A stretch of 64,000 bases of DNA. It comes from Alphaproteobacteria bacterium. Lineage in GTDB: Bacteria > Pseudomonadota > Alphaproteobacteria > Caulobacterales > Hyphomonadaceae. The notes under the pieces were generated by a model. That model was given only the letters and a program-made list of their open reading frames with translations, made no database searches and was not told the origin of the DNA. The position numbers were made by a program, and so were the translations under genes. How positions within the stretch are numbered: the stretch's first letter is position 1; each line of letters starts with the position of its first letter. Shown here piece by piece: positions 18,141-27,818 of this stretch. The stretch spans positions 186,001 through 250,000 of the forward strand of contig WGLW01000008.1 of assembly GCA_016125405.1 (NCBI GenBank), in the 5' to 3' direction.

Positions 18141-18931
18141 CCCTCCATCACCGGAAGACAAAGCGGGCGTTTCTCGCCCGCCTGGATGAAGTCCAGAATT
18201 TCGGCGACCTCGGGAACGCCGCCATGCCGCTCGCCGACCATTGCCAGCCTGTCTTCGAAATGCCCCTGGCCGAGGAACAATTCCCGATAGACCGCGCGCA
18301 ATGTGTTGATGGTGTCGCGCTTGAACCCGCGCCGCTTCAGGCCGATGAGGTTGAGCCCGTGCAGGCGTCCGTGATTGTCCGCCATGCCGAAGGGGATCAC
18401 GTCCCCCACGAGAGGGGCGCCGCCGCCCACAAAGGCATAGCGGCCCACGCGTCCAAGCTGATGCACTGCAGAGAGACCGCCCAGCGTGACGAAGTCGCCG
18501 ATCACGACCAGGCCGCCCAATGTTGCGTTGTTGGCGAAGACGACGTTGTCGCCAACGATGCAATCGTGGCCAACGTGCGCCCCGGCCATGAAGAACCCGC
18601 GGTCGCCGATCCGGGTCTCGCCCCGCCCCTGCACCGTACCGAGGTGCATGGTCACGTGCTCGCGCAAGAGGTTGTCCGCGCCGATGATCAGGCGCGTATC
18701 CTCGCCCTTGAACTTTGTATCCTGAGGTGGATGGCCCAGCGCGACGAAGGGTGAGACGACCGTACGAGGTCCGATCGTCGTGGAGCCCGCGATGGAGACA
18801 TGGCTGACCAGCCGCACGCCATCTCCGAGCCGCACCTTCGGTCCGATTGTGCAGAAGGGGCCGATCTCGATATTGTCGCCCAGCTCGGCGCCTGGCTGCA
18901 CGATCGCCTGGGGATGGATGAAAGCGCCCAT
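18137..18931 (-). CDS. lpxA: Acyl-ACP--UDP-N-acetylglucosamine O-acyltransferase
   Basis: Adds a 3-hydroxyacyl chain to UDP-GlcNAc, the first step of lipid A synthesis. The start at ATG 18931 (MGAFIHPQAIVQPGAELG) gives 264 residues. A left-handed beta-helix of hexapeptide repeats spans about residues 3-190. The catalytic histidine is His122 in AHVGHDCIVGDN. The C-terminal helical part includes LNLIGLKRRGF. It lies only 34 bp downstream of lpxD. The fabZ gene that normally sits between the two is missing. Confidence 0.97.
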   Translation of the reverse strand: MGAFIHPQAIVQPGAELGDNIEIGPFCTIGPKVRLGDGVRLVSHVSIAGSTTIGPRTVVSPFVALGHPPQDTKFKGEDTRLIIGADNLLREHVTMHLGTVQGRGETRIGDRGFFMAGAHVGHDCIVGDNVVFANNATLGGLVVIGDFVTLGGLSAVHQLGRVGRYAFVGGGAPLVGDVIPFGMADNHGRLHGLNLIGLKRRGFKRDTINTLRAVYRELFLGQGHFEDRLAMVGERHGGVPEVAEILDFIQAGEKRPLCLPVMEG

Positions 18932-18965
18932 TGTCCGCGAAGTCCCGCCGCTGCGAATCCAGCGA

Positions 18966-19985
18966 TTATTGCTTAGCCTTGGTCGGGCGTTTTTGCGACT
19001 CGCGGCCGAGCCATGCAAGTTCGCGCATCCACGTCACGATCGGCTTGGCCGGATAGCCGGCATGCGTCTCGCCGGCGGGAACGTCACGCATGACCGCAGC
19101 GCCTGCGCCAAGGCGGGCGTTGTTCCCGATCTTTACGTGATCGGCGATGCCCACCCGGCCGCCGAACATCACGCCGTCGCCGATCTGGACGGATCCCGAT
19201 ACGCCGGCAAAAGCCGCCATGACGGTGTTCGAGCCGATGTGGACGTTGTGGGCGATGTGGCAAAGGTTGTCGATGTGAACGCCTTCGCCCAGCACGGTGT
19301 CGTCGAACAGCCCGCGATCGATGCAGCAGTTCGCTCCGATCGAGCCGCCATTCTGAATGATCACCCGCCCAAAGTGCGGGGTAAGCACAGCAACGCCCTT
19401 GTCGCTCGCCAGCCCGAAACCGGTCTCACCGATAACGGCCCCCGGGAGGATCGTGACATCATCGCCGATCAGGGCGCAGCGGACGGAAACCGTCGCCCCT
19501 ATGAACGAGCGCGCGCCGATCTGGACGCCCGGGCCGATGACGGCGTTGGGGCCGATGCGCGCATCCTTGCCGACGGCGGCGCCGGGGCCCACCACGCAAC
19601 CGGGCCCGAGCCGGGCGCCTTCGGCGATGCGCGCCTCGGGGTGGATCGCCGGCTGATCGTAGGCCAGTTCGCGCGCGGCAAACAGCAAACGGGCGGCGCG
19701 GCCGAATGCGCTGCGCGGAGACGGCGCTTCGATCAGCGTCGCGGCGCCGGCCTGGCGCGCAGCGGCCCCAGCCGAAACAAAACAGACGCCAGCCGTCAGC
19801 GCCGGCGGGGCGTCGTCTTCACGCAGCTCCAGAAATGTCAGGTCGTCCGGGCCGGCCATGGGGGCCGAGGCCAGCGAGGTGATCCGTTTTTCCGGATCGC
19901 CGCTGGAAACGGTCAAGCCGACGGCGGCGGCCAACGCGGCCGCCGTCGCCGGTCCCTTGCTTTCGTAAAACCTGGCGTCGATCAC
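18966..19985 (-). CDS. lpxD: UDP-3-O-(3-hydroxyacyl)glucosamine N-acyltransferase
   Basis: Adds the second 3-hydroxyacyl chain to the glucosamine nitrogen in lipid A synthesis. The 339 residues comprise an N-terminal uridine-binding domain (about 1-100, ending SAFGRAARLLF) and a left-handed beta-helix (about 105-300) with many hexapeptide repeats. The catalytic histidine region NLCHIAHNVHIGSNT is present. A C-terminal helix follows. It lies 16 bp downstream of the skp/ompH-like gene in the order bamA-skp-lpxD-lpxA. Confidence 0.97.
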   Translation of the reverse strand: MIDARFYESKGPATAAALAAAVGLTVSSGDPEKRITSLASAPMAGPDDLTFLELREDDAPPALTAGVCFVSAGAAARQAGAATLIEAPSPRSAFGRAARLLFAARELAYDQPAIHPEARIAEGARLGPGCVVGPGAAVGKDARIGPNAVIGPGVQIGARSFIGATVSVRCALIGDDVTILPGAVIGETGFGLASDKGVAVLTPHFGRVIIQNGGSIGANCCIDRGLFDDTVLGEGVHIDNLCHIAHNVHIGSNTVMAAFAGVSGSVQIGDGVMFGGRVGIADHVKIGNNARLGAGAAVMRDVPAGETHAGYPAKPIVTWMRELAWLGRESQKRPTKAKQ

Positions 19986-20001
19986 CGCCCGACCACAAGC
20001 G

Positions 20002-20622
20002 TCAGGGTTTGGCTGGCTTCGCCGCCGGCTTGGCGGCGGCGCCCGTCGCCGTGGCGATCGCAGCTTTCAGACTGTCCATCGAGGGCGTGGTTGCATCGAG
20101 GCGGGCCGTGACCTTGGTGCTGAGGTCGATGGTGTTCTTGAAATACCAGGTGGATGAAGCGCTGAGCACCACATCGGCGCCAGCTTCCTTGCCGACATAC
20201 TCAACCGCCGGCGCCAGCGCGCTGGCGAAGGCGGACATCGCCGCAGATTCCTGCTGTTGCAGGTTCTGGTCGAGATAGTTGGCTTTCTGGAGGAATTCGC
20301 TCTTCTTCTTGTTGAGAGCCTCCACACGCGCCTTGAGGGTCGGATTGGCGTCGAGGGCTTCCTTGCTCAGCGACTGCACCTGGGGCTTGAGCGCGTCGTC
20401 CTCGGTCTTGATGTCCTTCTCGAGGGCGTCAAGGTCGAGCTTGGTGACGCCTTCCTGTTTGATCTGGCCCAGCTTGCTGGCGATATCCTGGCCGAGCTTG
20501 CTGTCCTTGCGGACCTTGCCTTCGTCGATGACATAAATCTTTGTCTGCGCATAGGCTGCGCCGGCGACCTGACAGAGGCCGACAAATACCGCGGCCATGA
20601 GCGCCATGTGGCGGATTTTCAT
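20002..20622 (-). CDS. skp: Periplasmic OmpH/Skp-family chaperone
   Basis: Predicted to hold unfolded outer-membrane proteins in the periplasm on their way to the Bam complex. The start at ATG 20622 gives a classical signal peptide (MKIRHMALMAAVFVGLCQVAG, cleavage after AYA near residue 25). The mature part starts KIYVIDEGKV and continues as a long charged helical region (about residues 45-125) as in Skp tentacles. The C-terminus ends in an Ala/Pro/Lys-rich tail. The 206 residues are near the family's size. It starts 1 base after the bamA stop. Confidence 0.9.
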   Translation of the reverse strand: MKIRHMALMAAVFVGLCQVAGAAYAQTKIYVIDEGKVRKDSKLGQDIASKLGQIKQEGVTKLDLDALEKDIKTEDDALKPQVQSLSKEALDANPTLKARVEALNKKKSEFLQKANYLDQNLQQQESAAMSAFASALAPAVEYVGKEAGADVVLSASSTWYFKNTIDLSTKVTARLDATTPSMDSLKAAIATATGAAAKPAAKPAKP

Positions 20623-20623
20623 C

Positions 20624-23176
20624 TTAGAACCTCGTATAAGTGCTGAAGCGGAAGGTTTGCGTACGGTCGTACTGCTCTTTTGCCAGGATCTGGGCAATAT
20701 CGAAGCGCACAGGGCCGAAGGGCGAATCCCAGAAGACCGTGAAGCCCGCGCTGGCGCGCAGACTTGCGGAATCGTCGATCCTGTAGGCGGTAAAGGCGTC
20801 GTCGGCCTGCCGGCGCGTGTCTGCGGCGTCGAGGATGCCGACGGTGCCAAACTCAGTGAACAGGCCCCCGTTGATCCCCAATTCGTCCGGGACGAACGGG
20901 ATCGGGAAGTTCAACTCAAAGGACCCGATTGCATAGGCCTTCCCGCCCAGAGCGTTAAAGGCGCGGACCTTCGATGGCAGGATGTTGCCGCTGCTGTCGC
21001 GAACCGCGGCCGTGTAGAGCAACTGGCCGGCGTCGTTGGTCTGCTGCGTGCCGTCCGAAGCGTTGAGCAACGGGACGGAGAATGTCGGCGGCGGCATGCC
21101 CGGATCAACCGCGACGGTTTCGGTATCGTAGTAATACTCCACTTCGCGCGGCCCCAGGCCGGCGTAGTCGAAGCCACGGAAAGAGTTGGCGCCCTTGAAG
21201 AAGCGATCATTGATCCGGATGCCCTGGTCGCCCCAGCTATCGATATAGCCAGCATCGATGTTGGCGCGGAAGACAACCTTCGGAAACAGTCCGTGGAACC
21301 AGGAGCCGCTCACCTCGGTCTTGAGGTAGTTCACATCGCCGCCGAAGCCCGCCACGTCCTGGTTGAACGAGAAGCGGTATCCGCGGGTCGGGGTCAGGTA
21401 ATCGTTCGTGCGGTCGACCTGGATCGTATAGCCAAGAGACGACGTCAGCCGGCTTCCGATCTGGTCGCAGATCGATGAGCGGAAGAAGGCCGTGTCGCTG
21501 CAGCTTGAATTGGTAAGCGTGCTGTCAAGCTCCAGATCGTCGCTTTGAAGCTTGTAGCGCAACGCAAGCTGGTCCGTGTCCGACAACGGGAACAGCAAGC
21601 GGCCCTGAACGCCGAGAACCTTGTTCCGGAAACCCTCTTCCCGCGTGAAGTCCGAATTGGTCGCGAAGAGGTCGACGCCAACCGCCAGGTTGCGGTCGTT
21701 GAACTTCGGCTCGGTAAAGCGGAATTCGATATCCTGCTGGCGCGAGGTCGTCTGAATACGGGCCGTCAGATACTGGCCGCGGCCCCGGAAGTTGCGCTGC
21801 GTCGCGCTGGCGCTGAACAGGAATGCGTCCTGCGAGGAGAAGCCCGCGGAGAAGGCCAGTTCGCCGGTCGCTTCCTCCTCGACCTTCACCTTGACGATCG
21901 TGCGGTCGTCGCTTGAGCCCGGCTCTTCCGTGATGTCGACGCTGTCCTTCTTGAAGAAGCCGAGCGCCCGGATCCGGTTCTTTGCGTTGTCGAGAAGCAC
22001 GCGGTTGAAGGCGTCGCCCTCCGCGACGCGGATTTCACGCCGGATCACGCGGTCCAGCGTCTGGGTGTTGCCGGTGATATCGATGCGTTCGATGTAGACG
22101 CGCGGGCCTTCGTCGACCTGGAAGACGAGGTCAATCGTGTGCGTCTGCGGGTTAGGCGTATAAACCGGCCGGACCACGACGTTCGCGTAGCCGGCCGTAC
22201 CGGCGGCGAAGGTGATCGTATCGATCGAGTCCTCGATCTTCTTGGCGCTGTAGAGATCACCCTTCTTGAATGGCAGCACCAGCGCGAGCCGGTCGCCAGA
22301 GAGCTTCTCCAACTGCGTTTCGACTTTCACATCGCCGAAGTGATACTGTTGGCCTTCGTCGACCGTGTAAGTGATGTAGAAATCCCGCCGGTCCGGCGTC
22401 AGTTCGGCGACCGACGAAATGGTTCGGTAATCGTAATACCCGTTGTTCGTGTAGAACTTCCGCAATTGCTCGCGGTCATACTCCACCTGTCCCGGGTTGT
22501 AGTTGTCGCGTTTCTCGAAAAACCGCCACCAGCGCGACTGGCGCGTCGCAATCTCGTGCCGAAGACGGCTGTCCGAGTAATGGTCGTTGCCGAGGAAGTT
22601 GATAGCCCGCACGCCGGTTGTCGGGCCTTCCTCGATGTTGAAGATGACGTCGACGCGGTTCTGCGGCAGCGCCTTGTACTGAGGCGTCACCGTCGCGGCG
22701 AAACGCCCTGCGCGCCGGTAAACCTCAAGGATCTTCTGGACGTCCTGTTCGACCGCCGACCGCGTGAAGGTGTCGCGCGGCTTGATCTCGGTCTGCTCGT
22801 TCAGGCGGTCCTTGGTGACCGCGTTGTTGCCTTCAAAGATCACGCGGTTGACGATGGCGTTCTCGATCACCCGGATGACGAGGTCGTGGCTGTCTGCCCG
22901 CCACTCGAACACCGCATCGGCGAACAGCCCGGTGCCCATCAGCGCCTTGAGCGAGAGGTCGATCCGGTCCGGATCGTAGGCGTCGCCCGGCTTGACCAGC
23001 AGATAGGAGAGGACGGTGCGGGCTTCGATCCGCTGGTTGTTCTCGACCAGGATGCGGGAGATGACGTCGCCCGGCTGCTGCGCCCACGCCTGACCGAGCG
23101 GAGACGCGGTTTCGGCCGCGATCATTGCGCCAGCAGACGCCGTCAGCGCCAAGGCGCTCGCCAAATATGACCGCAT
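20624..23176 (-). CDS. bamA: Outer-membrane protein assembly factor BamA
   Basis: Core of the beta-barrel assembly machine in the outer membrane. The start at ATG 23176 is preferred because AAGAGG lies 6 bases upstream; an in-frame GTG sits at 23191. A signal peptide (about residues 1-33, ending AWAQQ) is followed by POTRA domains (about 35-420). The C-terminal 16-stranded barrel contains the conserved GGDVNYLKTEV and FKGANSFRGFDYAGLGPR segments (the latter is the VRGF motif of loop 6). It ends in an aromatic residue (TYTRF), the barrel sorting signal. The 850 residues are typical. It follows rseP by 76 bp. Confidence 0.97.
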   Translation of the reverse strand: MRSYLASALALTASAGAMIAAETASPLGQAWAQQPGDVISRILVENNQRIEARTVLSYLLVKPGDAYDPDRIDLSLKALMGTGLFADAVFEWRADSHDLVIRVIENAIVNRVIFEGNNAVTKDRLNEQTEIKPRDTFTRSAVEQDVQKILEVYRRAGRFAATVTPQYKALPQNRVDVIFNIEEGPTTGVRAINFLGNDHYSDSRLRHEIATRQSRWWRFFEKRDNYNPGQVEYDREQLRKFYTNNGYYDYRTISSVAELTPDRRDFYITYTVDEGQQYHFGDVKVETQLEKLSGDRLALVLPFKKGDLYSAKKIEDSIDTITFAAGTAGYANVVVRPVYTPNPQTHTIDLVFQVDEGPRVYIERIDITGNTQTLDRVIRREIRVAEGDAFNRVLLDNAKNRIRALGFFKKDSVDITEEPGSSDDRTIVKVKVEEEATGELAFSAGFSSQDAFLFSASATQRNFRGRGQYLTARIQTTSRQQDIEFRFTEPKFNDRNLAVGVDLFATNSDFTREEGFRNKVLGVQGRLLFPLSDTDQLALRYKLQSDDLELDSTLTNSSCSDTAFFRSSICDQIGSRLTSSLGYTIQVDRTNDYLTPTRGYRFSFNQDVAGFGGDVNYLKTEVSGSWFHGLFPKVVFRANIDAGYIDSWGDQGIRINDRFFKGANSFRGFDYAGLGPREVEYYYDTETVAVDPGMPPPTFSVPLLNASDGTQQTNDAGQLLYTAAVRDSSGNILPSKVRAFNALGGKAYAIGSFELNFPIPFVPDELGINGGLFTEFGTVGILDAADTRRQADDAFTAYRIDDSASLRASAGFTVFWDSPFGPVRFDIAQILAKEQYDRTQTFRFSTYTRF

Positions 23177-23252
23177 CACCGACCTCTTCACACACGCGAC
23201 CGCTATTGGCGGCTCTCTTCGGCGTCTCTCAGACTACAGGCGCAGGCAAACC

Positions 23253-24407
23253 TCAAGCGGTCAGCCAGCGGGTTATGTCATTCCAGGTGATCACCACAGC
23301 AAAGCTGATAAGACATGCAAGCCCTATTGTCAGTCCAACGCGCTGAACTCTTTCGGGAATTTCACGTCCGGTGATCGATTCAGCGATGCACATGACCGCC
23401 GCGCCGCCGTCCAGTACCGGGATCGGCAGCAGATTGAAGAAACCGACGCCAATAGAAAACAGCGCGGCCATCTGGACGATATCAAGCGCCAGACCGGCCA
23501 GGCGCGTCCCCATCCCGACGTCCGTGTCCTTGATATGGGCGTCTGTCACATTCCCGGTGAAATTCAGCATGCCGACCGGGCCATTGAGCTTGTCCAGTCC
23601 GTCCCGCCCCGTCACAAGCCGGCGCAAGACGGTCACCGTCGTGCCGATCGTGTCCGCCGTGTGCGATACCCCGTACCCGAGCGCGGCAATCGGTCCCAGG
23701 CGTTTAAAGTGCAGATTGCCCTGAGCCATGCCGAGACCAATGTGGCCGGTCTTCTCGGTGACCTTGTAAACCGGGTCGGTGTACGCCTGAGAAACGGGCG
23801 TCGCCTTCAGAACCATCGGCTGGCCGTCACGAAGAATACGGTATTCGACCGGCTCCCCTGCCCGGAGAATGGTCGCCTGGGAGACGTCGTTCGAGGTCTC
23901 GACCTTGCGTCCGCCGGCTTCCACCAGCACGTCCCCGACCTTGAAGCCGGCCGCCTGCGCAGGCCCGCCCGCGATCACTTCGCTGACGCGCACCTGATCG
24001 GCCACGGGCAGGCCAAACGACAGCGCCCAGATCGTGTAGACGAGGATCGCGAAGATGAAGTTGGCGGCCGGGCCGCCGAGGGAGATCGCCAGTCGCGGAA
24101 GGGCGGCGATCTGGGTGAACGCCTTGCCCACCGGACCGTCCACGGTTTCGCGGCTATCCTTGGGAGACTGCATCTCCCCGACAAATTTCACGAAGCCGCC
24201 GAGCGGCAGCCAGTTGATCCGCCAGTGGGTGCCGCGCCGGTCCTTCACGGTTAGCAGCGGCTTTCCGAAGCCCACCGAGAACGACTCAACTGCAGCGCCG
24301 AAGAAGCGCCCAACCAGATAGTGGCCCAACTCGTGTACGGTGATGACGACCGATATCAAGATCAGGAACGAGACGGGCTGTAGCAGCGCGGCAATCAGAT
24401 TGTTCAT
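23253..24407 (-). CDS. rseP: RIP site-2 metalloprotease RseP
   Basis: Intramembrane zinc protease that cleaves anti-sigma factors and leftover signal peptides. The 384-residue protein has HELGH at residues 25-29 in the first membrane segment and one PDZ domain in the middle (VIAGGPAQAAGFKVGDVLVE). The C-terminal membrane part has the NLLPIPVLDGG motif supplying the third zinc ligand. It has one PDZ domain instead of the two of E. coli RseP, as is common in alphaproteobacteria. It lies 36 bp after dxr and before bamA. Confidence 0.95.
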   Translation of the reverse strand: MNNLIAALLQPVSFLILISVVITVHELGHYLVGRFFGAAVESFSVGFGKPLLTVKDRRGTHWRINWLPLGGFVKFVGEMQSPKDSRETVDGPVGKAFTQIAALPRLAISLGGPAANFIFAILVYTIWALSFGLPVADQVRVSEVIAGGPAQAAGFKVGDVLVEAGGRKVETSNDVSQATILRAGEPVEYRILRDGQPMVLKATPVSQAYTDPVYKVTEKTGHIGLGMAQGNLHFKRLGPIAALGYGVSHTADTIGTTVTVLRRLVTGRDGLDKLNGPVGMLNFTGNVTDAHIKDTDVGMGTRLAGLALDIVQMAALFSIGVGFFNLLPIPVLDGGAAVMCIAESITGREIPERVQRVGLTIGLACLISFAVVITWNDITRWLTA

Positions 24408-24443
24408 CAGGGCTGGCCTCTCACTGAACTGATCCCTGTTCGC

Positions 24444-25625
24444 CTAGGCCGCGAGGCGCAGCTTGTTGATGGTTCGTTCGCGCGTTCGGCGATCGATTTC
24501 GTAAACAGCCTCGAAGCTTTCGGGGGCCACATCCTGCGGTTCGTCGAGGAAATCGTCGAGCACTTCGCGGGCCACCTGGGATATCGTCAAGAAACCAATC
24601 CGCCGTTGCAAAAAGGCCGCCACAGCGACCTCATTCGCCCCGTTAAGCGCAATACTCGCGCCCCCCCCGGCGGAAACTGCCGTCCGCGCCAGCTGCAGCG
24701 CAGGAAAACGCTGCATGTCAGGCGGATGGAAATCCAGCCGTCCAATCTTGGCCAGATCAAGGCGCTCAAGGCCCGGGAGTGCCATTCGGTGGGGATGAGC
24801 GAGGGCGTAGGAGATGGGCGTGCGCATGTCCGGCAGGCCAAGCTGGGCCAATACGGACCCGTCGTCATACGCCACCAGGCTGTGGATGATCGATTGGGGG
24901 TGAACGAGGATCTCGATCTGGTCCGGCCTGACATCGAACAGGTACGCCGCCTCGATCAGCTCCAGCCCCTTGTTCATCATGGTGGCGCAATCGACGGAGA
25001 TCTTGGCGCCCATCATCCAGTTGGGATGGTTGCAGGCCTGTTCGGGCGTGGCGGACGTCATTTCCTGCACCGAGGCGGTGCGGAACGGGCCGCCCGAGGC
25101 GGTCAGAATCAGCTTTTCGACGCGTTCCGGCCGGTCCAGGACCTGGAAGATCGCGTTGTGCTCGCTGTCGATCGGAAGAAGGCGGGCGCCACTCTTGCGC
25201 GCTTCCGAACTGAGCAGGGTGCCCGCGCAGACAAGGCTTTCCTTGTTGGCTAACGCCACGCTGGCGCCGCGACGAACCGCCGCGAGCGTCGCCGGCAGAC
25301 CGGCGATGCCGACAATCGCCGCCACCAGGGTTTCGGCCGGGCGCTCCGCCGCCTCGACAATCGCGGCCGGGCCCGCAGCCGCCTCGACGCCAGAGCCTGC
25401 CAATGCCGCCTTCAGGTCACCATAGAGGTCCGGGTCTGCGATCACGGCGACCTCGGCCTTCGCGGCGATGGCGGCCGAGGCGAGCGCCTTTACGTTGGTG
25501 TTCCCCGTAAGCGCAACGACCTCAAAGGCAGGTCCGTTCAGGTTCCCTTGCCGGATCACATCCAGCGTCGATGCGCCCACCGAGCCCGTCGCTCCGAGGA
25601 TTGAAACCCGAGCCGGCCGCTTCAT
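24444..25625 (-). CDS. dxr: 1-deoxy-D-xylulose-5-phosphate reductoisomerase
   Basis: Converts DXP to 2-C-methyl-D-erythritol 4-phosphate in the MEP isoprenoid pathway. The 393-residue length is normal. NADPH-binding ILGATGSVGASTLDVI lies at residues 9-24. Metal and substrate sites include PIDSEHNAIFQ, LTASGGPFR and the HPNWMMGAKISVDCATMMNKGLE block. It overlaps the end of cdsA by 4 bases at its start (ATGA-type coupling) and precedes rseP. Confidence 0.97.
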   Translation of the reverse strand: MKRPARVSILGATGSVGASTLDVIRQGNLNGPAFEVVALTGNTNVKALASAAIAAKAEVAVIADPDLYGDLKAALAGSGVEAAAGPAAIVEAAERPAETLVAAIVGIAGLPATLAAVRRGASVALANKESLVCAGTLLSSEARKSGARLLPIDSEHNAIFQVLDRPERVEKLILTASGGPFRTASVQEMTSATPEQACNHPNWMMGAKISVDCATMMNKGLELIEAAYLFDVRPDQIEILVHPQSIIHSLVAYDDGSVLAQLGLPDMRTPISYALAHPHRMALPGLERLDLAKIGRLDFHPPDMQRFPALQLARTAVSAGGGASIALNGANEVAVAAFLQRRIGFLTISQVAREVLDDFLDEPQDVAPESFEAVYEIDRRTRERTINKLRLAA

Positions 25626-26533
25626 TGTGGACCGCCCAGCGAGAAGCCCGGCACAAGGAAAGGCGTGAACTGCAGAAGAAGCGCCGCGACCACGACGGCC
25701 GCCATCAACGCATCCAGGCGATCAAGAACGCCTCCATGCCCGGGCACGATTCCGGACGTATCCTTGACCCCGTAGAGGCGCTTGAACCGGGATTCCAGAA
25801 GGTCGCCCGCCTGCGCCACCACCGACAACAGCAGACTGAACGCCAGCCAGTAGACGAACGGACCGCCGGCCGCCCTGGCGACAGCGACGCCGGCCAGGCA
25901 CGCGCAGACCACGGCCCCGATGGCGCCAGTCCAGGTCTTGTTCGGGCTGTCCTTAGGTGAAAGCAACGGCCCGCCAAAGCCACGCCCCGCGAAGTAGGCG
26001 GCTATGTCGGTGGCCCATACGACGGCCAGAATCGCAAAAAGGAAAAGACGACCGTCTGGCTGGTGCTCGCGGATCCAGACGAACGCACCGAATGGCAGGC
26101 TGGTATAGATGGCGCCGAATGCGAGGGTGGCGGCGGACCCCTTGCCGAGGTAACCGAGAAGCGCCACCAAGCCAGCTGACACAAGGCAGGCCAGAGCGAC
26201 AAATCCCAGGCCGAGCTCACCGAGATAGGTCGCCGCAGCCGCGCCAATGACGAGGACGGCGTACACAAGTGGCGTGACCCATCCGGCGCCCCGCGAAGAC
26301 GTCATCCGCGCCCACTCGATCCCGGCCACGATCGCGCAAAGCCCCGTGGCCGCGATCAGGACCAGGCCGCCAGCGTAGACCACATACAGGCCGAGCGGGA
26401 CGAGCACGACCGCCGAGAGGACGCGAAGCACGATTTCCCGACGCCCGCTCACGCGAGCATCACCATCCTGCCCTGACTTGAGGGTTTCAGACGCCAAGGC
26501 CGCCAAATCGCCTGTCACGACATCTGAAGGCAT
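25622..26533 (-). CDS. cdsA: Phosphatidate cytidylyltransferase
   Basis: Makes CDP-diacylglycerol from phosphatidate and CTP, the branch point of phospholipid synthesis, in the inner membrane. The 303-residue frame has about eight membrane segments. Near the C-terminus it carries the family signature ([22 protein letters not shown] followed by DRLDAL). The ATG at 26533 lies 47 bases inside uppS. A GTG at 26452 ([12 protein letters not shown]) would remove a hydrophilic N-terminal stretch and is a reasonable alternative. Confidence 0.94.
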   Translation of the reverse strand: MPSDVVTGDLAALASETLKSGQDGDARVSGRREIVLRVLSAVVLVPLGLYVVYAGGLVLIAATGLCAIVAGIEWARMTSSRGAGWVTPLVYAVLVIGAAAATYLGELGLGFVALACLVSAGLVALLGYLGKGSAATLAFGAIYTSLPFGAFVWIREHQPDGRLFLFAILAVVWATDIAAYFAGRGFGGPLLSPKDSPNKTWTGAIGAVVCACLAGVAVARAAGGPFVYWLAFSLLLSVVAQAGDLLESRFKRLYGVKDTSGIVPGHGGVLDRLDALMAAVVVAALLLQFTPFLVPGFSLGGPQ

Positions 26534-27239
26534 CGATCGCCTTTTCCATCCATTCGCGATTGAAGTCGGGCCACCATATGTCCATGAACATCAATTCCGA
26601 ATAGGCCCCGCTCCACAGCAGAAAATTGCTCAGCCGGAGTTCGCCGCTGGTACGGATGACCAGGTCAGGATCGGGCGATTCCGAAGTCCACAGCAATCGG
26701 GAAACTGCTTTTTCATCAATATCTTCCGGCTTCATCTCTCCGTTTTGCACGGCCCTGGCGAGGCTCTGTGCGGCGGCGACGATTTCGCCCCGGCCGCCGT
26801 AGTTGAAGGCGATGTTCAGGGTGAGTCGCGTATTGTTCCGCGTCAGGCTCACCGCTTCGTCGATCAGCTCCAGGATGTCCGGCGACAGGCCATGGCGCGA
26901 TCCGATAATCCGGATCCGGACACCGTCCCGGTGGAGCTGGGCCAGGTCACGCTTCACGAACATGCGAAGAAGGTCGAAGAGCGCGTCGATTTCAGCCTGC
27001 GGGCGGTTCCAGTTCTCGGTTGAAAACGAGAACACCGTCAGGTGTGCGATGCCCAGAGCAGCGGCGGCGTCGACGGTTCGCCGCAACGCCTCGACGCCTT
27101 CGCGGTGTCCCATTGCCCGAGGCAAGCCGCGCGCCTTCGCCCAGCGGCCATTGCCATCCATGATGATCGCGAGATGGCGGGGCGGCGGCCGGATGTCAGC
27201 GACAGCGGTGCGGTCGAGAGAGGGTGACGGCTCGCTCAC
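26487..27239 (-). CDS. uppS: Isoprenyl transferase (undecaprenyl-diphosphate synthase)
   Basis: Builds the C55 isoprenoid carrier for peptidoglycan and other glycans from farnesyl diphosphate and IPP. The 250-residue cis-prenyltransferase has the catalytic Asp28 in [13 protein letters not shown], then [27 protein letters not shown] and the C-terminal [14 protein letters not shown] motif. It starts with GTG at 27239 inside the frr stop (GTGTGA), suggesting coupling. In the operon it comes between frr and cdsA. Confidence 0.97.
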   Translation of the reverse strand: MSEPSPSLDRTAVADIRPPPRHLAIIMDGNGRWAKARGLPRAMGHREGVEALRRTVDAAAALGIAHLTVFSFSTENWNRPQAEIDALFDLLRMFVKRDLAQLHRDGVRIRIIGSRHGLSPDILELIDEAVSLTRNNTRLTLNIAFNYGGRGEIVAAAQSLARAVQNGEMKPEDIDEKAVSRLLWTSESPDPDLVIRTSGELRLSNFLLWSGAYSELMFMDIWWPDFNREWMEKAIDAFRCRDRRFGGLGV

Positions 27240-27796
27240 ACCTGCATGATCTCTTCTTCTTTGTGCTTCAGCGCTTCGTCGATCTGCGCGACGAACTTGT
27301 CGGTCGCTTTCTGCACATCAGCCGACAGAACCTTCTGGCGGTCTTCGTTGAGTTCGCCGGACTTCTCGAGACGCTTGAGCAGCTCCATCCCATCCCGCCG
27401 CACATTGCGCACAGCGATGCGGGCGTTCTCGGAGAACTTGCCGGCAAGCTTGGCGAGTTCCTTGCGCCGTTCTTCGCTCAGCGCCGGGATCGGAATGCGC
27501 AGCGTCTGCCCGTCCATGATGGGGTTGAGGCCAAGCGGCGACTCGCGGATCGCACGGTCGACGGCGCCGACCTGGCTCTTGTCCCAGACGTTCACCGCCA
27601 GCATGCGCGCTTCGGGTGCGCTTACCGACGCAACCTGGTTCAGCGGCATCGTCGAGCCGTAAGCGGAAACCTGAACGGTATCGAGCAAGTGCACCGAAGC
27701 GCGGCCCGTCCGAAGACCGGTGAACTCAGTCCTCAACGACGTAAGGGCGCCTTCCATGCGCCTTTCGATATCCTTGAGATCGAACTGTTCAGCCAT
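27236..27796 (-). CDS. frr: Ribosome recycling factor
   Basis: Works with EF-G to split post-termination ribosomes. The 186-residue protein has the expected two domains: a three-helix bundle, with the [21 protein letters not shown] start and the C-terminal [28 protein letters not shown] helix, and a small beta domain ([21 protein letters not shown]). It follows pyrH by 22 bp in the conserved rpsB-tsf-pyrH-frr order. Confidence 0.98.
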   Translation of the reverse strand: MAEQFDLKDIERRMEGALTSLRTEFTGLRTGRASVHLLDTVQVSAYGSTMPLNQVASVSAPEARMLAVNVWDKSQVGAVDRAIRESPLGLNPIMDGQTLRIPIPALSEERRKELAKLAGKFSENARIAVRNVRRDGMELLKRLEKSGELNEDRQKVLSADVQKATDKFVAQIDEALKHKEEEIMQV

Positions 27797-27818
27797 CGCC
27801 GGACGCTCCCTTCAGTTC

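Noticed and set aside
18780-20111. 443-codon plus-strand open frame opposite lpxA-lpxD
   Set aside because: Antisense to lpxA and lpxD with their hexapeptide repeats; no features of its own.
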